Assembly: GCA_938743325.2 (NCBI GenBank)
Contig: OW568868.1
Location: forward strand, 372,001-436,000
DNA length: 64,000 nt
Direction of reading: 5' to 3'
DNA from: Pycnococcus provasolii
Lineage: Eukaryota; Chlorophyta; Pseudoscourfieldiophyceae; Pseudoscourfieldiales; Pycnococcaceae
The notes below the pieces were generated by a model. It saw only the letters and a list, made by a program, of their open reading frames with translations. It made no database searches and had not been told where the DNA came from. The position numbers and the translations under genes are program-made. Of the stretch, positions 35,356-45,581 are shown in pieces (the first letter of the stretch is position 1; the number at the start of each line of letters is the position of its first letter).

Positions 35356-38300
35356 TTACACAGTCCCTTGGATCACAGTGCGATTCCAGCGACCAGTCTG
35401 AGCGTCGCGCTCAAAGAACGTCGTGGGCCAGTACCTAAGGTCGAGCTTCACGGTGATCACCTTCGGCTTGCGCTTCAGGTGCACCACACGAAGGCGCACC
35501 CACCTCGCACCATCCTTTTTCTCATCGTCATTAGGATCGCGAGTACGCCAATCGGTGCCAGCCACAGCCTGGAGGAATCCGTCGAGGGATCGAACGGGCA
35601 TGTCGTTCACGTGCGTGACCCAGTGAAGTGCATAAAGCCCGTAGCGATGCGCGGGGCTGCCCGTGTGCCAGCGAGACACGTACACGCCCGGGCCTTCCTC
35701 GCTGTCATCACTGTACGGGGAATACCCGAGCTCGCGCACGCCACGGTGTGGCTCCTGCAGCTGCGCTCCAGCCCACAGCAAGTGGCGGGATGTGCCAGCC
35801 CCCGACTCTAGCGTGGGTGGTAGGCGTACCTGCACAGGCTTGCCATTGCGATACACGCCAAGCACCAGCGGCGGGAGGCTGCCCGCATTCAATGCCGTGG
35901 AACTTTGTGCCGACGTGGGCAGAAGGCTGGTGTTGCCATCTGGCAAAAGCAGTTCGTCGAGCTCGTTGCAGTTCGTAATCACCTGTCCATTCGCGGAGAC
36001 GACAAAGTCGCCCTCTTCAAGCAGCGTCGACTTCGTCCCACCGGCGCCGGTGAATGTCGATCGCACGCGAAGCACCTGTCGCCTCTCGGAGTCGACACGG
36101 GCGAGGGCTGAGATCCACTCCGAGGGAAGTCCAAGCTCACTGGCGCGACTCAGGCTAAGGGGTGCGAGCTCGCAGTCGAGCAGTGGCACGTACGGCACGG
36201 GCGGGCACGCGGGCACGCCGCGGCTGCCAGCCGATGCGTCGTCGGTGATGGCATTGTCCGTAAAGCACCTTTGCGTGATATCCGTGCACCACCGCTGGAA
36301 CGCGTGCACCGGAATTCCTCTCACAAATTCGTGCTCTTCGCCCTTCACCTGCTTGCTGAACGAAGCATACAGCGCGAGCAGTTGCCCATCCTTGTCCGTC
36401 AGCGCGCCGGAAAAGCCGCTGCCAAAGTCGTTGTCCAGCTCCACCACCTCCTCGTGCATCGACCGATAGCGAGGCACGTCGCAGAGGTGCGTCACCACAG
36501 CCGCGTGAGCGTTCGTGACGTGGCACTTTCGGCTCACTGGCTGAAGGCTGCTGCTGAGCCCCACGAGCACCACCTCCATGCCTCGATGCAGCGTGGCGGA
36601 CGACGTCTCCACCGCCTTGACTGCCGAACGCGCAGCCTCGGACAGCGCGGACGGTCGGTACCGCACCATGGCGAAGTTGTGCGTGGGGTGAAAGAAGCAC
36701 GCGGCACCAACGCACTCGCTTGGGTACGCGGCAAACGAAACGCTCACGTCTGACGTGGAGACGGTCACCGTGTTGCGATCTGTCAAGATCAGGCCCACGT
36801 CGCCCTTCACGTCGTGGCAAATGATCACACCCGCGCCCTCGAAGCTCTTCGAGTGAACGCCGTCAAGCAGTGCGACACTAGGCACGTCCGCGGAGATGAG
36901 ACAGAGGCTGGGGAAGACGCGAACAGCGGTGTCGTGAGCGGATGCGGATATGTCCACCGCCGTTCCACCGTCTGCTCCCGAGGCGGGTGGTGGTGCTGCC
37001 ATTGGCGGAAGCGACGACTCTGACGGCGGTGCGCCATCCCAAGGCTCAGTTCCATCCACAGCGCCGTTAGCGAGGCTATCATCTTCTGGCTTTGGCGTTC
37101 CGTTGTTGTCCACCTCCATCGCAGCTTTCGCCTCAACCTCCTTCTCCGTCTCTGACGCTTTCGCGGTCGTCTTCGTGGCAGCGGCAACACTGAGGCGCGC
37201 CGCGCTCGTTGCCGCGTCGCGACGCATTGCACGCCACGCGGATGCATACATAGTGTTCATCGACGAGCACTCCTTGGCAAATGCAGCCTCGTCCATGTCG
37301 ACCATGCGCTGCCAGTCCACTCCCTGCTCGAAGGGGCACCACACGCCGCGAGCATCGTCGCGGTACCAGAAGCGTGGCGGGCCATACCACTGGTCACCAA
37401 GCCGCACGGGCACCGTCTTCAGGCGCCGACTTGCGTCGTCGATGTGGAAGTACATGACAGGAACCTTCTCTACACCCTCGGCAGAAAATTTGCACAGCAG
37501 GCGAGCGACGTCCATCGTGCTTCCCACGCGGCAGCCATGCACGCTAACGAGGATGGCGTGCCGAGGAACGCCTTGCCGTCCCAGAGCATGGCCAGGATCT
37601 GCGACGTATGCGATGCCGCACGTCTCGTGGTGATTGCGGGCCGTCTGGTATCCCAGCGGATGCAGCACGCCGCCACCGTAACGGAAGACGAAGCGCGGCA
37701 AAGTGGCTTCCTGCAGGTCACCTGGCGTGACGTTCGCGGTCGTTGACTTCCCGCCACGCTCCACAGTCACGGGAATCGTCAGGTGGTTCTCGCTCGCGGC
37801 GTCTAGCTCGCGCTCGAGGTCGACGAAAGAGTCGCATGGGCGCCCGGCAATGGACAGCACCACGTCACCAACCTGCAGTCCACCGCGCATCGCCGGCCCG
37901 TCTGGAGTCACGGTGTCCACAACCAGCAGCCCATGCTCTGTTTGCGTGATTGGTGCCGATGCCTTGTCATTTTCCTCGCCGACCGTGCTGTCGCGCTTGC
38001 GCTTCGAGGTGCGCGCTCCACTCGCTCGACGCTCGCGCACGGCCTTTTCCGAATCTGGTGTCAGGCCAAGGCGGCGGCACTCGTCGAATCCCTTGTAGAG
38101 GAGCGTGGCCTGGATCGCTCCACGGGACACAGCCGCGCCAGGGTCGACGCGATTCCAGATTGCCGCCGTGCCAACAACTTCGCCGTTGAAAGATGCCTTC
38201 GCGACGTCGTAGGCTGACTGCAGGAGCTTCAGCGCGCGCACCACCGCGTGTAGCGGAAGGAAGAACGCGCTGCTCGATTTGACGCGCGAGCCTGCGTTGA

Positions 38301-39051
38301 TCGCAACCGCTACGCCACGGCGGTCGACGACGGGCGAGCCGCTGCTCCCGCCCTTGGTGCCACTCGCAGCCTGGAAGTAGAAGGTGTTGAAATCGTTGTA
38401 GTGGTTCTTGCCGTAGATGGGCGCGTCGCGGTCGAGTCGAGCGAGCGTCGCGCTTGAGATGCTCAGCTTCTCGCCACTGTCGTTACCGATGATGCGCACG
38501 TCCATTCCAACTCGTGCTCCGTGTTCGTCGAGAGTTACCTCGCTCACGCCGTTCTTGGCCATGAAGGTCGCGTCGCTTGGGTCGAAGCGGTAGAATCCAA
38601 AGTCGTGCACCGGGTCTCGGTAGAGCGCTGCGATGTCCACCTCCTCGTGGTTCTGGAAGATGGCCTCGGCCACCACGGGTCCAGGCGTGACGACGTGTCT
38701 GTTTGTTAGGATGAGCCCTCTCTTTGCGTCGACGACAAAGCCGCTGGCATGGCTGCTTCCCGCGGCGTCGGTGTCGTACGCGAACGGCGTGGTTGTTTTC
38801 AGCACGACGCAAGCGGGCACGACGGCGGCGAGTGCGCGCTGCCACGCGTCATCTTCCTCCTTGTTTGTGGTGTTTACGTTTGTCGCTGTGGTCGCCGCCG
38901 CCCCCGCCTCGACAGTTGTCGTAGGAACGACATCTTCTGGAACGACTTGCGCATCTTTCTGAGCCGCGGCGGGTCCTGGCGTGATGGACTCCGGCGCCAA
39001 CTCTGTTTCTGTTTCTGTTCCTATTTTTTTTGTTGCTGTTGTGTCTTCCAT
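35356..39051 (-). CDS. DEG7: DEG7/Nma111-type protease, large double-HtrA protein
   Basis: A 1231-residue protein of the DEG7/Nma111 family (plant DEG7 ~1,100 residues). The first HtrA protease unit holds the catalytic triad: His119 (NRHVVTPG), Asp150 (HDFGF) and Ser239 (GSSGSPV). PDZ domains follow, with LLVVDTVTPDGPAMRGGLQV as landmark of the first. A second, degenerate protease unit lies in the middle (~700-900) and further PDZ-like units at the C-terminus (HRYGLYALHWVTHVN). Plant DEG7 is stromal and helps repair photodamaged photosystem II; the yeast relative is nuclear. No clear transit peptide follows the ATG at 39051. An in-frame ATG at 39411 would add a Ser/Arg/Gln-rich leader. Confidence 0.93.
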   Translation of the reverse strand: MEDTTATKKIGTETETELAPESITPGPAAAQKDAQVVPEDVVPTTTVEAGAAATTATNVNTTNKEEDDAWQRALAAVVPACVVLKTTTPFAYDTDAAGSSHASGFVVDAKRGLILTNRHVVTPGPVVAEAIFQNHEEVDIAALYRDPVHDFGFYRFDPSDATFMAKNGVSEVTLDEHGARVGMDVRIIGNDSGEKLSISSATLARLDRDAPIYGKNHYNDFNTFYFQAASGTKGGSSGSPVVDRRGVAVAINAGSRVKSSSAFFLPLHAVVRALKLLQSAYDVAKASFNGEVVGTAAIWNRVDPGAAVSRGAIQATLLYKGFDECRRLGLTPDSEKAVRERRASGARTSKRKRDSTVGEENDKASAPITQTEHGLLVVDTVTPDGPAMRGGLQVGDVVLSIAGRPCDSFVDLERELDAASENHLTIPVTVERGGKSTTANVTPGDLQEATLPRFVFRYGGGVLHPLGYQTARNHHETCGIAYVADPGHALGRQGVPRHAILVSVHGCRVGSTMDVARLLCKFSAEGVEKVPVMYFHIDDASRRLKTVPVRLGDQWYGPPRFWYRDDARGVWCPFEQGVDWQRMVDMDEAAFAKECSSMNTMYASAWRAMRRDAATSAARLSVAAATKTTAKASETEKEVEAKAAMEVDNNGTPKPEDDSLANGAVDGTEPWDGAPPSESSLPPMAAPPPASGADGGTAVDISASAHDTAVRVFPSLCLISADVPSVALLDGVHSKSFEGAGVIICHDVKGDVGLILTDRNTVTVSTSDVSVSFAAYPSECVGAACFFHPTHNFAMVRYRPSALSEAARSAVKAVETSSATLHRGMEVVLVGLSSSLQPVSRKCHVTNAHAAVVTHLCDVPRYRSMHEEVVELDNDFGSGFSGALTDKDGQLLALYASFSKQVKGEEHEFVRGIPVHAFQRWCTDITQRCFTDNAITDDASAGSRGVPACPPVPYVPLLDCELAPLSLSRASELGLPSEWISALARVDSERRQVLRVRSTFTGAGGTKSTLLEEGDFVVSANGQVITNCNELDELLLPDGNTSLLPTSAQSSTALNAGSLPPLVLGVYRNGKPVQVRLPPTLESGAGTSRHLLWAGAQLQEPHRGVRELGYSPYSDDSEEGPGVYVSRWHTGSPAHRYGLYALHWVTHVNDMPVRSLDGFLQAVAGTDWRTRDPNDDEKKDGARWVRLRVVHLKRKPKVITVKLDLRYWPTTFFERDAQTGRWNRTVIQGTV

Positions 39052-39637
39052 AATTATGCAAGACGAGCTCGAGTCACAGGAATCACGTAGTGTATAGGTA
39101 GGCTTATAATTATTATTATTATCCGTAGGAGATGGACTTCCAATAATCTGATGACGACGCCTATGACTATGACGACGAGAATGCGACGAATAATCTCCTC
39201 CTGAGGCCGAAGCAGAAGCTGCAGAAGCTGCTGCGACAAAGAAACGCGACTGAGAACGCGACTGAGAACGCGACTGAGACTGAGACTGAGAGACACGAAA
39301 GACACCAGGAGGAAAACACTTGACAGGACGACAGTGCGAGTAGGAGCGAGCGTGAGACTGACGTGAGATTGAGCCTGAGGAAGAATGACAAGAATGACGA
39401 GCAGACAGCATGCACACACACTCTGTGCACACCTTCTTCGTAAGTTCGCGAGGGAAAATGAGGTTGAAATGTGTTTGAAAGAAAAACGCCTTTGGAAACC
39501 AAACACGCGGAAAGGGAAAGGGGAAAAAGGGGAAAGCAGGAAAAGAGAAAAAGGGCCTTCCAAAGTCCAAACCCTAAAACCCTAAAGCAAAGCAGGCCAG
39601 GGCCAGGGCATATTTGCAGGGCATATTAATCCGCGCC
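39052..39637. promoter_or_regulatory. Divergent region upstream of DEG7 and RCC1-repeat gene
   Basis: A 586-base gap. A GACTGAGAACGC-type tandem (39246-39293) encodes Ser-Gln-Ser-Arg repeats if the longer DEG7 frame is used. AAACCCTAAAACCCTAAAG at ~39569-39587 is a telo-box pair close to the RCC1-gene start. A run of AAGGGG (39510-39555) precedes it. Confidence 0.5.
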
Positions 39638-40660
39638 ATGCCCGTGGTGGACATTCATGTCCCACCAGCGTCAATAGCGTCACACCTGCTGCTTAGAGAC
39701 TCCGCCATCGCCGTATGGCTCGACTGGCTCGTCACCGTGCACAGGCCGCGGCGAATCGCCGCTGTTCAAGAAAGGCGCATTCGGCGCGCAAGGGCAAACG
39801 CCCTGATTAGTGCGGGTTACAGTCACTCGTTGGCACTGCGAGCCGACGGGAGCGTCGCGTGCTGGGGTGATAACGTTGACGGCGAAGCGCCTCCCGCAGG
39901 CGTGGAGGGCGACTTCGTAGCGGTCTCCGCGGGTACAAGTCACTCGTTGGCACTACGAGCCGACGGGAGCGTCGCGTGCTGGGGTGCCAACAATGACGGC
40001 CAAGCGCCTCCCGGCGGCGTGGAGGGCGACTTCATAGCGGTCGCCGCGGGTATAAGTCACTCGTTGGCATTGCGAGCCGACGGGAGCGTCGCGTGCTGGG
40101 GTGATAACGATGACGGCCAAGCGCCTCCCGGCGGCGTGGAGGGCGACTTCGTAGCGGTCGCCGCGGGCAATGAACACTCGTTGGCACTACGAGCCGACGG
40201 GAGCGTCGCGTGCTGGGGTGATAACGATGACGGCAAAGCGCCTCCCGCTGGCGTGGAGGGCGACTTCGTAGCGGTCGCCGCGGGCAACTTTCACTCGTTG
40301 GCATTGCGAGCCGACGGGAGCGTCGCGTGCTGGGGTGTTAACGCTGACGGCGAAGCGCCTCCCGGCGGCGTGGAGGGCGACTTCATAGCGGTCGCCGCGG
40401 GTTACAAACACTCGTTGGCATTGCGAGCCGACGGGAGCGTCGCGTGCTGGGGATGGAACGATAACGGCGAAGCGCCTCCCGGCGGCGTGGAGGGCGACTT
40501 CGTAGCGGTCGCCGCGGGCTGTGGACACTCGTTGGCATTGCGAGCCGACGGGAGCGTCGCATGCTGGGGCTTTAACGCCTACGGCCAAGCACCTACCGAT
40601 GCGTTGCGCTTAGGTGAGCTCAACAGCACGCGGTTCATGACTGAGGTTCGCATCTTGTAA
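39638..40660 (+). CDS. RCC1-like repeat protein with seven near-identical repeats
   Basis: A 340-residue protein. Seven 39-residue repeats run from about residue 63 to the end. Each has the pattern HSLALRADGSVACWG, then DGxAPP, VEGDF(V/I)AVAAG. This is the RCC1/regulator-of-chromosome-condensation blade that folds into a seven-bladed propeller, so seven repeats make one closed ring. In DNA the period is exactly 117 bases (39824, 39941, 40058, 40175, 40292, 40409, 40526) and units differ in only a few bases, showing recent homogenisation. The N-terminal ~60 residues are not a signal peptide. No catalytic partner domain is seen. It is a candidate binding-scaffold protein; related repeats are common in bacteria and algae. 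Confidence 0.8.
   Translation: MPVVDIHVPPASIASHLLLRDSAIAVWLDWLVTVHRPRRIAAVQERRIRRARANALISAGYSHSLALRADGSVACWGDNVDGEAPPAGVEGDFVAVSAGTSHSLALRADGSVACWGANNDGQAPPGGVEGDFIAVAAGISHSLALRADGSVACWGDNDDGQAPPGGVEGDFVAVAAGNEHSLALRADGSVACWGDNDDGKAPPAGVEGDFVAVAAGNFHSLALRADGSVACWGVNADGEAPPGGVEGDFIAVAAGYKHSLALRADGSVACWGWNDNGEAPPGGVEGDFVAVAAGCGHSLALRADGSVACWGFNAYGQAPTDALRLGELNSTRFMTEVRIL
39824..40640. repeat. Coding 117-bp tandem repeat, seven units
   Basis: Units start at CACTCGTTGGCA with exact 117-base spacing from 39824 to 40526; the seventh unit is divergent in its last third. It encodes the RCC1 blades. Confidence 0.95.
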
Positions 40661-40953
40661 ACAAATGTCACGTTCCCATTGTATGACACTCTGACCAAAC
40701 AACCTAACCCTAACCGTTAAACCCTAACGTACTGTACACTGTACTCTCAAGGCATTCTTTTCTCTCGTCTTACCTTGCCGGGCACCGATCAGCCGATGTT
40801 GAATCCGACGCCGGTGCCGACGCCGATGCTGGCCAGCATGATGTCCGTGGCATAAGTCATCCATGGCTTTATGGTTTTATGTATGTGTGATATTTTTTAT
40901 CATAACTTAACTTAACAGAAACATAACTTGCATAGCACGTATTATTTATAAAT

Positions 40954-43137
40954 ATGGTGGTCTCTATGGCCTTATCTCGTTCCTTCTCGTACAGGCTTAA
41001 GCTTTCTTCGTCTTTGGGTGGATCCACATTTTTCTCGTTAGCTGTGATGTTGTTCGTCTTATGTGCATTCACCCTCGCTCGCTACGTGCGCTTTAACGTT
41101 TCGTATATACCGGCATATTGGATAAAACATAACCTGTTTACGATGAATCACGCCGCCTTGGTGGATGGCCTTGATAATACGGCTGGAGTTCAACACTTGA
41201 ATTCCTCTTCATGTGTCGCAGCTTCGAACACAAACCTTGCGAGAAAAACGCGTATTCCAACCTCTCACACAGACATGTTTGTCACGTTAAGGCCACATCC
41301 TGAAGATACCACAGAGGAGTCTTCCACAATACCCTTATGGAAGAAAAGAAGACGACGACCTTTTGTGTCGCCATTTCCGGCGCGAAGGCTGTCGGTGCCA
41401 CGTGCTGAACTTGCCGCGGCGTCAACAGTACGACCGGCGTACATAATCTTCGCGGGAGGAGGAAGCCCCAAGCAGGACGCGGGGGCGAAGTTCGTCACCA
41501 CCACCAAACGAAACGCTTCCGTCGTGCACAGAATCCCGCCCGACGGTGGACCGGACAGAGGGGGCGGAGGCGCTGGCGCAGCGGATATTCTGCGCTTGAG
41601 CGACGGAGTGTGGCTCTGCCAAAAGCTCTCCTCACCTCGGCGGTCGCTCGTCGCCGCATCGGCCATCTCGCACGCGTACTTCGCAGGTGGAGAGCTGAAA
41701 GGTGCGCCGTCGGACACTGTTGACGTCTTCGACGCCGTCGCCGGCAAGTTCGATACGCCGCTGCGCATGTCGCACCCCAGAAATTTCCACTGCATCGCCG
41801 TGTCGCTGCGATTCGAAAGCGGAGAGGCGTCAGCACGCGTGTACTTCGGTGGAGGCACGAATGCCAATCGTGGTCGAGGCGGGGGCCTGAGCGCGAATGT
41901 GGATGTACTCGATGATTCCACACTGACGTGGCTCAACCATCGAGGTGGCGCGAAAATCAGCGCTCAACCTCCCCTGCGGCTGAGTGCCGCACGCAAGAAG
42001 CTCGCATGCACCGCGTCCGGCGGACTCGTGATGTTTGCCGGTGGCGTCATGCAGGCGGCGGGACCAACGGACGTCGTCGACGTGTACGACGAGTCGCAGG
42101 GTAAGTTTATCAAGCCTCTACGCTTGCCCAGCGGCAGGCGAGGCTACCTATCAGCTGCAAGCACGGAAAAGTTCATCGTGTTCGCAGGCGGCCAAAGACC
42201 GTGTCCAAGGGCAACCGACTGTGGACCCGTATCCGGAGACCGTCACCCGGGCCTTGACGTCTACGATGTCGTCGAGCGACGGTGGATATCAGGCCTTGGC
42301 GATCTGCTAGAGGCACGCTCGTCGCCAACTGCCTTAGGTGTCGACGCACGTTTGCTTGGCTGGCCGAATGGTACGGGATTCACGCTCTTCGCGGGTGGTA
42401 ATGCACAGGCATCTGCTCATGAAATCATGCAAAGCCTTCCCGGCGCATGCGAGGGTGTTATTGACACCTGCAAGCGCAACTGCCGTTTGGGGGAGCCGAA
42501 GAGCGGGTTCATGCTGCGCCGCGGCTTTACTCCGCACATGGACGGCTCTCGTGCGCTGTACAAGCGAAGCGTCGCAAACGAGAGAGATCGTGAGCAAAAC
42601 TTTCCGAAATGGTGTGCCTCGGCGCGTGCGGCACACTCCGATCTCTGGCAAAAGCACGGCGTGAGGGACGGTTCGAAGTCGTCACGTCACTTTGACGCTC
42701 CCAATTCGGCGTCGATGACGATGCACGCGAAGGCTGTGCTGAGCACATCGATCAAGGGCAACTGCACAGGTCACCTGTGTCAGATGTGGCGCTCGCCAGC
42801 TGTAGATATCGTGCATGCCTTTGGCGAATCTGGATCAGCGATTGGGGTTGCGCATGGTCGGATGGCGCTGGCTCGCTTTGGATTTGCTGGTGCAGCGGCC
42901 CCTCTCATGTCCGACGACGGGAATGTCGTAGAGGCGGTCGTCGTTGCGTTGGCGGGAGGACGATGGAGGCGTCGTTGGTGGCCGTGGCCAAGTGAGGTGG
43001 ATATAGACCATGTTGACTACATCTACATCTCAAAGAAGAGTTTTGAGGCAACTTCAGGCAGTACGCCAACGCACCTCGCTGGCATCAATGTGGATGTGGC
43101 GGTGAGTCGTTTGTCCTCTGATGATCATGAGCGTTAG
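40954..43137 (+). CDS. Kelch-like propeller protein with N-terminal membrane anchor
   Basis: A 727-residue protein. A single membrane span at ~24-46 (FFSLAVMLFVLCAFTLARYV) suggests a type II protein. After a Pro/Ser/Arg-rich stem come five or six kelch-like blades marked by YIIFAGGGSP, AYFAGGELKG, VYFGGGTNA, VMFAGGVMQ, IVFAGGQRP and TLFAGGNAQ, each preceded by a DVFDA/DVYDE-like segment. The C-terminal ~220 residues have Cys-rich parts (GACEGVIDTCKRNCRLG, NCTGHLCQMW) and are unfamiliar. The fold is a seven-bladed propeller facing the lumen or outside. Catalytic activity cannot be assigned. First ATG 40954. It is convergent with the TPR gene. Confidence 0.75.
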   Translation: MVVSMALSRSFSYRLKLSSSLGGSTFFSLAVMLFVLCAFTLARYVRFNVSYIPAYWIKHNLFTMNHAALVDGLDNTAGVQHLNSSSCVAASNTNLARKTRIPTSHTDMFVTLRPHPEDTTEESSTIPLWKKRRRRPFVSPFPARRLSVPRAELAAASTVRPAYIIFAGGGSPKQDAGAKFVTTTKRNASVVHRIPPDGGPDRGGGGAGAADILRLSDGVWLCQKLSSPRRSLVAASAISHAYFAGGELKGAPSDTVDVFDAVAGKFDTPLRMSHPRNFHCIAVSLRFESGEASARVYFGGGTNANRGRGGGLSANVDVLDDSTLTWLNHRGGAKISAQPPLRLSAARKKLACTASGGLVMFAGGVMQAAGPTDVVDVYDESQGKFIKPLRLPSGRRGYLSAASTEKFIVFAGGQRPCPRATDCGPVSGDRHPGLDVYDVVERRWISGLGDLLEARSSPTALGVDARLLGWPNGTGFTLFAGGNAQASAHEIMQSLPGACEGVIDTCKRNCRLGEPKSGFMLRRGFTPHMDGSRALYKRSVANERDREQNFPKWCASARAAHSDLWQKHGVRDGSKSSRHFDAPNSASMTMHAKAVLSTSIKGNCTGHLCQMWRSPAVDIVHAFGESGSAIGVAHGRMALARFGFAGAAAPLMSDDGNVVEAVVVALAGGRWRRRWWPWPSEVDIDHVDYIYISKKSFEATSGSTPTHLAGINVDVAVSRLSSDDHER

Positions 43138-43685
43138 GATTTCAAATTGTAATTGTACGTGTACGTGTACGTGTACGTGTGTGTACTCTCAACCGACGCA
43201 AGGGGAGGAGGAGGGGGGGGGAGCGACCGGACGTATTCCACGCGCGTGTCATCAATGCTTGGAGTGAAGACGCTGACGAGGACTTTTTTGAAAATAACTC
43301 GTAGGAGTTTGTGTGTAAAATGTTTGTAAATACATGATTGCAGTCTCAACTCCAAGACAGCCCCTTTTCCCACACGTTGGACTCCTCTAGATACTACTCT
43401 AGCGGCAGGTAGAGTAGTAAGTGTGACCCTTGAGTCATCGTGTTGATGCACGGTTGGTGGCGCTGGCGACAACATCAACGAAAACAAGTCGCAACCGGAG
43501 CCCTCACTACGCCAACGAAAGCGCCCTGATAGAGTGATACAACCTTCGAAATCACCTGCGCCATGAACAAAAACGCGAAGTGAATGGCACCGGTGAATGG
43601 GTTGAATGGTGAAAGTGAATGATGTGAATGGACGACCGTTGGACAAACTAATGTGCAACTTCATTACTGAATGAGGGATCTCAGG
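43138..43685. other. Convergent intergenic region with GTACGT microsatellite
   Basis: A 548-base gap with no gene. A (GTACGT)n microsatellite is at about 43155-43187 and a short GAATGATGTGAATG-type repeat lies near 43560-43630. No telomere-like motif occurs. Confidence 0.5.
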
Positions 43686-45362
43686 TTACAACGCCGCCAC
43701 AGATCTAGCCGCAATCCAAGGGTACCGAAATGCGACGGTGGCTAATCGCGCGCGATCGCGGTTTGCCTCGTAGCCAGACAGTGCGACGCGCGCAGCAGCA
43801 CCAAGCGTTCCATCATGCGATCCCTTCGGCGCAAGCCAAGGTGCAATCGCCGCGGCGAGTGCTGGCTCACCCGCGCTGAGACGCTTGCGCGCCTCAATCT
43901 CTGCCTCGGACCCCGCCGCGCATAAAACGCTTGCGCACCGGCTGCTACCCTCCGCAGCGATACGAGCGAGTTTGTCGTCTCCTTCGTTGTTTGCGAGGCG
44001 TTCAACTTCGGCGTGGCGTGCCGCCGCCTGGCGCGTGCATCCCACACGCTCGAGTGCGAGCGCGAGAACGTGAACGGCATGCCTCGCGAGTTCCTTCTCG
44101 TGCGCAGTCTTCGCTGTTTCAGGTGACAACCATGTCGCAAGGCGGCTCGCAGCAACGAGCGCCCGCCGTGCCTCGCGCGAGGCTGCAGGCCCGCCGAGCG
44201 CATCGCCAAACACGGGCGCGGAATCCGGACTTGCGGCGAGCGCGAGGCTGATCGTGTCGTCGGCACCGAGTGCCACGGCACGTCGTGCGGCGACGGCCGC
44301 GGCATGTCCATCGCCCTTGGTTAGTGCCGCCGTTACCATGGCGCACCAAGGTGCGGGCGCGGGTGCAGCCGCACGTGCCTCCGCTAGCGCGTCAACGTGC
44401 TCAGATTGAGCCCCTGCGGTTGCGTAGCATGCCGCGAGGGCTGTCCAAGCTGCACTCACCGCAGTTGGCAAGGGTGCTTCGTTTGCTGCGCGCAGTTCTG
44501 CGGAAGCAACCGCCTCCGTTCTCCTAAGCTGGTGCAGAATTGATGCCGACGAGGAGTCATTTGTTAACGCCGCGAGCAGCAGCGTCCAACGTCCTACGCC
44601 ACCGGCGCACCCACTGAGTCGAAGGGCGGCGGCGGCAAGACGTGCGGCGCTGTCGTCGTCGTCGTCGTCGCCGCTGCGCTGCTGACGGAAAGTGCGCGCA
44701 GCAACAGTCACGCGCGCGGCGCCGTCGTAGGACACGGCGAGCCATGGTGCGACGTGGCTTGCCGTGAGGTAGTGCTTGCGTGCGCGAACGAGCGCGCGGT
44801 ATCGCTGCACGGCTTCGTTCGGCGCGTGCGCCGCCGCCGCGGCGTCGTCGCCGGCGTCAACATACGAGCATGCGACGACGTTTGCGTTTGTGCTCGGCGC
44901 AAATGGAGTGGCTTCACCAGTGTTTTCACTCGTCGCACATCCACCAGACACGGCACGCAGCGCACGCAGCCGCCTAGCCTCCGCGCGTGCGGCACTTCTC
45001 GCCTCAGCGCAAGTTGCGGTTGTGCTTGTTTCGTCGAGCACGAGTTCCGCTTCACGCGGTTCGTTGTTTGCGAGGTGCATGAGTGCTCTTCGGCATGCGA
45101 GCGCTTCTAGGTTCACAGGATCCGTGGTGAGTGTCGACGCTCGTGCGTATGCCCGCGATGCTGCTTGGTACCTCGCGGTGAGTTCGCACGCGGCGCCAAG
45201 TCCTGTCCATGCGGATGGCGACGCCGGTGAGTTCGTCACCTCCTTTCTGAACAGTTTTAGTGCACGCTCCGGATCCTGCTGATCTGTCTTATCAGGACTG
45301 GTCAGAAGACGCCACGCTTTATTGAGCGACGGCGACGACGACGGCGGCGCAGCGACGGACAT
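43686..45362 (-). CDS. TPR-repeat protein, Ala-rich
   Basis: A 558-residue protein of tandem TPR-like helix pairs. The clearest is at ~30-75 (DPERALKLFRKEV, SAWTGLGAACELTARYQAA, ALACRRALMHLANNEPREAEL). Later repeats are Ala-rich and degenerate (TAWTALAACYATAGAQSEHVDALAEA). The opening (FRKEV...SPSAWTGLG) is similar in style to the SKI3/TTC37 TPR array of the SKI exosome cofactor, but the protein is far shorter than SKI3, so I leave it unnamed. It would serve as a protein-interaction scaffold. The ATG at 45362 begins a Ser/Pro stretch; a telomere-like array lies just upstream. Confidence 0.75.
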   Translation of the reverse strand: MSVAAPPSSSPSLNKAWRLLTSPDKTDQQDPERALKLFRKEVTNSPASPSAWTGLGAACELTARYQAASRAYARASTLTTDPVNLEALACRRALMHLANNEPREAELVLDETSTTATCAEARSAARAEARRLRALRAVSGGCATSENTGEATPFAPSTNANVVACSYVDAGDDAAAAAHAPNEAVQRYRALVRARKHYLTASHVAPWLAVSYDGAARVTVAARTFRQQRSGDDDDDDSAARLAAAALRLSGCAGGVGRWTLLLAALTNDSSSASILHQLRRTEAVASAELRAANEAPLPTAVSAAWTALAACYATAGAQSEHVDALAEARAAAPAPAPWCAMVTAALTKGDGHAAAVAARRAVALGADDTISLALAASPDSAPVFGDALGGPAASREARRALVAASRLATWLSPETAKTAHEKELARHAVHVLALALERVGCTRQAAARHAEVERLANNEGDDKLARIAAEGSSRCASVLCAAGSEAEIEARKRLSAGEPALAAAIAPWLAPKGSHDGTLGAAARVALSGYEANRDRARLATVAFRYPWIAARSVAAL

Positions 45363-45426
45363 CGAAGGGTAGGTTCGTAGACTGTTTGAGCCTCGCAGAA
45401 GAAGGTCAGAAGGAGGAGGAGGGACC

Positions 45427-45462
45427 TAACCCTAACCCTAACCCTAACCCTAACCCTAATGG
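45427..45462. repeat. Telomere-like CCCTAA array upstream of TPR gene
   Basis: About six CCCTAA units lie 65 bases upstream of the TPR ATG, followed by a GTTTGGGTTTGGGG stretch to ~45525. Confidence 0.9.
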
Positions 45463-45581
45463 CCCGGGAGGAGGATTAGGGTTTGGGTTTGGGGTTTGGG
45501 GTTTGGGTTTGGGGTTTGGAAGGGGAGGGTTTTCATTACGATAGGTTATGTCAAATGTCTGTGACACTCCTCCTTATTATT

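Noticed and set aside
39824-40640. CRISPR-like array
   Set aside because: The regular 117-base units have no conserved short repeat with variable spacers; they are coding RCC1 blades.
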